Shown here: piece by piece, positions 38,388 to 41,539 of the stretch
Numbering within the stretch: position 1 is the first letter of the stretch
How the letters are laid out: every line of letters starts with the position of its first letter
Assembly (NCBI GenBank): GCA_020723105.1
Contig: DYJL01000027.1
Location: 1 to 41,539, forward strand
Length of the DNA stretch: 41,539 bases
From: Nitrospira japonica
GTDB taxonomy: Bacteria > Nitrospirota > Thermodesulfovibrionia > UBA6902
Direction: 5' to 3'
The notes under the pieces: model-generated
Databases searched by the model: none
What the model was told of the DNA's origin: nothing
Seen by the model: the letters and a program-made list of their open reading frames with translations, nothing else
Made by a program: the position numbers and the translations under genes

Positions 38388-39758
38388 ATGGATAAAAATT
38401 TTGCTGAAGATATCGTAAAGAGGGCAATGAAAAGAGGTTGTGATGCAGCAGAAGTTTTTATGAGAAATTCAAAAGGGCTTTCAGTAGAGGCCAAAGATGG
38501 AAAGGTGGAAGCGCTGGAAGCTGCACAGGATGCGGGCCTTGCATTAAAACTTATTAAGGACCGGAAACTTGGATTTGCTTTCACAACGAATTTTGATGAG
38601 ATTGAGAAAACAATTGATACAGCTATAGACGCTGCAAGGTGGACTGCTTCAGACGAATATATTGATATCCCGGAACATAGGCCTGCGGGAGATGTTTTAA
38701 TATTTGATGAGCAGATAAAAAATCTGGATGAGGCCACTGTTATTAAAAATGCATTAATGCTTGAGGCACGTGCGCTTGCGTTTGATAAGAGAGTGAAGAA
38801 GGTAAGAAAGGCAGAGGTTGGAACCAGAGTGACCACGACAACGCTTGCCAATTCAAAAGGGGTCAGCGTCAACTACGAAAGCACAACTTATTCAGCCCAC
38901 GTAACGACTTTTGCAAGTGATGAAAACGGTGATAATCAGATGGGGTGGGATTTTGCGAGCAGCAGGAGGATGGAAGATATTGATGTAAATTCAGTCGGAG
39001 AAACCGCATCAAAGAGAGCAGTAGAAATTCTTGGCGCAAGGAAAATTTCTGCTGTCAAAGCGCCTGTAATACTTTGCCCTTCTGTAGCCGTTGGTTTTCT
39101 TGATATCCTTAGCGCCTCATTGTCTGCCGAGGCGGTGCAGAAACAGCGTTCTTTTCTGTCCGGCAAGGTGGGGCAGAAGGTCCTGAGTTCACTGGTTGAT
39201 ATAGTTGATGACGGAACCATGAAATGGGGAACAGGCACAAAGCCTGTTGACGATGAAGGCGTGCCCGTCACTAACAAGACAATTATTGCAGAGGGGGTGC
39301 TGAATAGTTATTTATATAATACGTATACGGCAAAGAAGGCGGGCGTTAAATCTACAGGTAATGCTGCAAGAGGCAGTTACAAGGGCTTGCCGGGAATTGA
39401 TGTGACAAATTTTTATATAAAAGCGGAAGGAAGCCAGCAGGCAGAAGGCAGAATTCAGGAGTCAGAAAATAAAAGAACGGAATATAACAAATTAATAAAA
39501 TCAATTTCCAAAGGAATTTTGATTCTTAACACCATGGGGTTACATACTGCAAATCCTATATCAGGTGATTTTTCGGTAGGTATTTCCGGACTCTGGATTG
39601 ACAATGGAGAGGCAGTCTATCCGATAAAAGAGGCTGTGATATCAGGCAATATCCTCGAGCTGTTCAAGAAGATAGAGGGCCTTGGCAAGGACCTGAAATT
39701 CTATGGCAATATTGGAGCGCCAAGTATTTTAATAGGGGACATGGACATAAGTGCTTGA
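38388..39758 (+). CDS. pmbA: PmbA/TldE-type metalloprotease-family subunit, with insertion
   Basis: TldD and PmbA/TldE form a peptidase involved in processing peptides such as microcins and in degrading antitoxins. This member has 456 residues, the N-terminal AMKRGCDAAEVFMR, GLALKLIKDRKLGFAFT, TTTLANSKGVSV, PVILCPSVAVGFLDIL and GLPGIDVTNFYI. It lacks HExxxH, as in the non-catalytic TldE partner. After the NFYIKAEG segment an extra stretch (about residues 346-366) is encoded by a heptad-periodic tract. GAGG precedes the ATG. No tldD is in the window. Confidence 0.93.
   Translation: MDKNFAEDIVKRAMKRGCDAAEVFMRNSKGLSVEAKDGKVEALEAAQDAGLALKLIKDRKLGFAFTTNFDEIEKTIDTAIDAARWTASDEYIDIPEHRPAGDVLIFDEQIKNLDEATVIKNALMLEARALAFDKRVKKVRKAEVGTRVTTTTLANSKGVSVNYESTTYSAHVTTFASDENGDNQMGWDFASSRRMEDIDVNSVGETASKRAVEILGARKISAVKAPVILCPSVAVGFLDILSASLSAEAVQKQRSFLSGKVGQKVLSSLVDIVDDGTMKWGTGTKPVDDEGVPVTNKTIIAEGVLNSYLYNTYTAKKAGVKSTGNAARGSYKGLPGIDVTNFYIKAEGSQQAEGRIQESENKRTEYNKLIKSISKGILILNTMGLHTANPISGDFSVGISGLWIDNGEAVYPIKEAVISGNILELFKKIEGLGKDLKFYGNIGAPSILIGDMDISA
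39435..39469. repeat. Heptad-periodic repeat inside pmbA
   Basis: Five consecutive 7-base words all begin with CAG: CAGCAGG, CAGAAGG, CAGAATT, CAGGAGT, CAGAAAA. They are read in frame and coincide with the extra segment QQAEGRIQESENK of PmbA. Confidence 0.75.
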
Positions 39759-39822
39759 AATTGCGCTAAGCTGCGAATGATACAGTGGGCTGAAGTTTTT
39801 TTATCTTTCCCTCATTTTTTTC

Positions 39823-39852
39823 TTGACAACTTTTCTGCAGGTTTGGTATAAA
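39823..39852 (+). promoter_or_regulatory. Strong promoter of the SpvB-like gene
   Basis: TTGACA (39823-39828) and TATAAA (39847-39852) are 18 bases apart, predicting a start near 39859. It leaves a leader of about 130 bases before the ATG. Confidence 0.65.
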
Positions 39853-39913
39853 CAAGCGTCTTCAAATCTTAGCGGATAAATTTTTTAAAGTAAAACAGTT
39901 TTAAGTAAAACCA

Positions 39914-39967
39914 TTTGAACGGCTTGTGCTGTTTGAACGGCTTAAACAGTTTAAACGGTTTGAGCCG
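39914..39967 (+). repeat. Three 18-bp direct repeats in the SpvB-like leader
   Basis: Units TTTGAACGGCTTGTGCTG (39914), TTTGAACGGCTTAAACAG (39932) and TTTAAACGGTTTGAGCCG (39950) follow directly. ACGGCT in unit 2 can pair with AGCCGT at the end of unit 3, with an inner TTAAAC...GTTTAA palindrome. The repeats end 20 bases before the ribosome binding site and ATG. Confidence 0.7.
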
Positions 39968-39988
39968 TCTTTTAAAACGGGAGGGGAC

Positions 39989-41539
39989 ATGAAGGTAAGA
40001 ACGGGGGCTCTTATTCTGGTATTTTTAATTATTTTATTAGGGAAGGGGGCCGCAAGCGCTTCGCAGGAGAGAGGGGATCAAGGTATTAATGATGTACAGG
40101 CTGAAGATATCAAGACAGCGGTAGCTTCACATTCAGAAGCAGTAAATATAGACAGTACAAATGCCACTGTAAGTCAGACCGATGAAAAGTCAAACACCGC
40201 CAATACTGATGCAACCGAAAAAGAGATTGAGGCGGATCAAAAATCTGCTGCTACAGCCGCTGCAGCGCCGGCAAGCGCCAATACAAATACGGTTGTCTCG
40301 GATATGAATTTCAAATCCATACAGGTGTCATCAGCAGGCAATTCAGGGGCTGCAGTAACAAGCATACCAATAACGGTTTCACCCGGCAGGAAAGGACTTC
40401 AGCCCAATATTGTTCTTACTTACAGTTCAAGTTCAAGAAACGGCTGGCTCGGAGCGGGCTGGAGCCTTAATATGGGGGCCATTCAGAGGAATACCAAAAG
40501 GGGTGTTGTTTACAGTGGTGATGATTATGTTGTAGCCATGAATGGGTCTTCTTCAGAGTTGACCTTCATAGGATTTACACTGGAAGGATACAGGGAGTAC
40601 AGGGCCAAAACAGAGGGCGCTTTTTCAAGATATTATAAAATCTCTGATTCTGCCGGATGGGTAATCACAACCAAAGACGGGACCAAATATTACTATGGAG
40701 AAACTGCGGCTTCAAGGCAGGATGATCCTGCTGATGCAACCAGAATATTCAAATGGTGCTTGAACAAAGTTCAGGATACAAACAGCAATTATATGGAGAT
40801 TACCTACGTTAAAGACACTCCCAATGGAGGAGAGATATATCCTGATGAAATCAGATACACGGGGAATGTGGTAACCGGAATTGGCATAAGTAATACAGTC
40901 AGATTCATACGTGATGATGGAAGCAGAGCGGATGCGCCGGTGATGTATACGACTAACACGAAAGTAGTGACTGCTTACCGGTTAAAGACCATTGAGGTAA
41001 GTGCAAATGGAGCGCTGGCCAGGAGATATGAGCTGGCCTATAATCAGGGGGCGTTTAATAATCGTTCTCATCTGATGAATATACAAATGTACGGCAGTGA
41101 TGGTATAACCGCATTTCCGGCAGTTACGTTTCAATGGCAGGAAAGCGGCAGCGGCAGATTCAGTGTCTGGAGCTATAATAATCCGGGCAACTGGGACATC
41201 AATGACGGCTGTGAGAAGTTTTTTGCGGATATAAATGGCGATGGCAGGGCTGACCTGATAAAGACTACCAATACGGGCCTCGAAGTATTTCCAGGACAGG
41301 CAGACGGCTCCTTTGGCGCACTGCTGTCGAGCAAAGGCGGAAGCTGGTCTATCAGAGACGGATATGAGAAGTTTTTTGCAGACATCAATGGTGATGGCAG
41401 GGCTGACATGATAAGGACTACCACTTCTGCCCTTGATGTGTTTTTGGGTAAAGCAGACGGTTCTTTTGGTTCAAGAGTATCAATCAAGGGCGGCAACTGG
41501 TCTATCAGAGACGGGCGTGAGAAGTTTTTCGCAGATGTC
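39989..41539 (+). CDS. SpvB/RHS-type exported protein with FG-GAP-like repeats (3' truncated by window)
   Basis: An open frame of 517 codons runs from the ATG at 39989 (GGAGGGG upstream) to the window end without a stop. A signal peptide ends near AASASQ, followed by a low-complexity S/T/A/N-rich linker (about 25-105). ITVSPGRKGLQPNIVLTYSS and NGWLGAGWSLNMGAIQR are the SpvB (TcaC-like) start, followed by a YD-repeat-like region. From residue 406 a 51-residue unit repeats, carrying DINGDGRAD calcium-type loops. These features place it in the family of Tc-toxin/RHS-related secreted surface proteins; the C-terminal part, which would reveal toxin domains, is outside. Confidence 0.85.
   Translation, partial: MKVRTGALILVFLIILLGKGAASASQERGDQGINDVQAEDIKTAVASHSEAVNIDSTNATVSQTDEKSNTANTDATEKEIEADQKSAATAAAAPASANTNTVVSDMNFKSIQVSSAGNSGAAVTSIPITVSPGRKGLQPNIVLTYSSSSRNGWLGAGWSLNMGAIQRNTKRGVVYSGDDYVVAMNGSSSELTFIGFTLEGYREYRAKTEGAFSRYYKISDSAGWVITTKDGTKYYYGETAASRQDDPADATRIFKWCLNKVQDTNSNYMEITYVKDTPNGGEIYPDEIRYTGNVVTGIGISNTVRFIRDDGSRADAPVMYTTNTKVVTAYRLKTIEVSANGALARRYELAYNQGAFNNRSHLMNIQMYGSDGITAFPAVTFQWQESGSGRFSVWSYNNPGNWDINDGCEKFFADINGDGRADLIKTTNTGLEVFPGQADGSFGALLSSKGGSWSIRDGYEKFFADINGDGRADMIRTTTSALDVFLGKADGSFGSRVSIKGGNWSIRDGREKFFADV
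41204..41539 (+). repeat. 153-bp coding tandem repeat
   Basis: Identical-phase units begin at 41204, 41357 and 41510 (GACGG then TGAGAAGTTTTT), giving an exact period of 153 bp, or 51 residues. The third unit is cut by the window end. The FFADINGDGRAD phrase (FG-GAP/VCBS-like calcium loop) is kept in each. Confidence 0.85.

Noticed and set aside
38270..38872. 200-codon minus-strand ORF opposite pmbA
   Set aside because: Antisense shadow of a well-supported gene, serine/alanine-rich with no recognisable motif.
39914..39967. Possible CRISPR array from 18-bp repeats
   Set aside because: Units are directly adjacent with no spacers and only three in number.
41173..41496. 107-codon minus-strand ORF at the window end
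   Set aside because: Its internal repetition is the antisense image of the 153-bp coding repeat of the SpvB-like gene.

Overview
This window looks like the chromosome of a Gram-negative, piliated bacterium. KDO activation (kdsB), a monofunctional peptidoglycan transglycosylase (mtgA), an outer-membrane-type lipoprotein and a PilY1/minor-pilin cluster indicate a diderm cell. The rny-ymdB pair, the rpmE-DUF1385-prfA-prmC-murA-hisD run and the dispersed his genes fit a Nitrospirota or deltaproteobacterial-like lineage; that placement is inference, because no rRNA or tRNA gene is present. No phage, plasmid, transposase, CRISPR array or defence island is visible.

Layout. 1-5.3 kb, + strand: dapA, a 6S RNA gene, then rarA-rny-ymdB (DNA repair ATPase and RNA turnover). 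5.4-9.3 kb: hup, rlmI, and a minus-strand operon of a nucleotidyltransferase-like protein, a TPM-domain membrane protein and LemA. 9.3-13.9 kb: an AsmA-like protein, an alpha/beta hydrolase, hisG, a small PQ-loop-like membrane protein and a CPBP-type intramembrane protease. 13.9-19.6 kb, minus strand: rpmE and a tightly overlapping operon DUF1385-prfA-prmC-murA-hisD. 19.9-25.5 kb: HDOD protein, cation/proton antiporter, mtgA, hisA-hisF and a ThiI/MnmA-like PP-loop enzyme. 25.6-30.0 kb, + strand operon: kdsB-pyrG-eno-ftsB-like-queD. 30.0-37.9 kb, minus strand: type IV pilus minor-pilin operon fimT-pilV-pilW-pilX-(117-aa exported protein)-pilY1-lipoprotein. 38.4-41.5 kb: pmbA/tldE-like gene and the 5' part of a large SpvB/RHS-type exported protein with FG-GAP-like tandem repeats, running off the window.

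The least ordinary signal is a set of small repeats. Tracts with a 7-base period appear as in-frame insertions inside three conserved genes (prmC, kdsB, pmbA), where they encode extra peptide segments absent from the usual family architecture, and related tracts occur between genes. A separate MITE-like element with about 28-bp imperfect terminal inverted repeats is present twice, about 25 kb apart, each copy just upstream of a + strand gene; it also carries a 7-base-periodic core. Two other palindromic intergenic elements occur, one ending 3 bases before a start codon.

Regulation that can be read: sigma70-like promoters before the 6S RNA, hup, rpmE, kdsB, hisA and the SpvB-like gene; the hisA and kdsB promoters put the transcription start on or next to the ATG (leaderless mRNAs). 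Terminator-like hairpins sit about 20 bases upstream of two genes (DUF1385 and the antiporter), suggesting attenuated read-through. The SpvB-like gene has a 130-base leader containing three 18-bp direct repeats.
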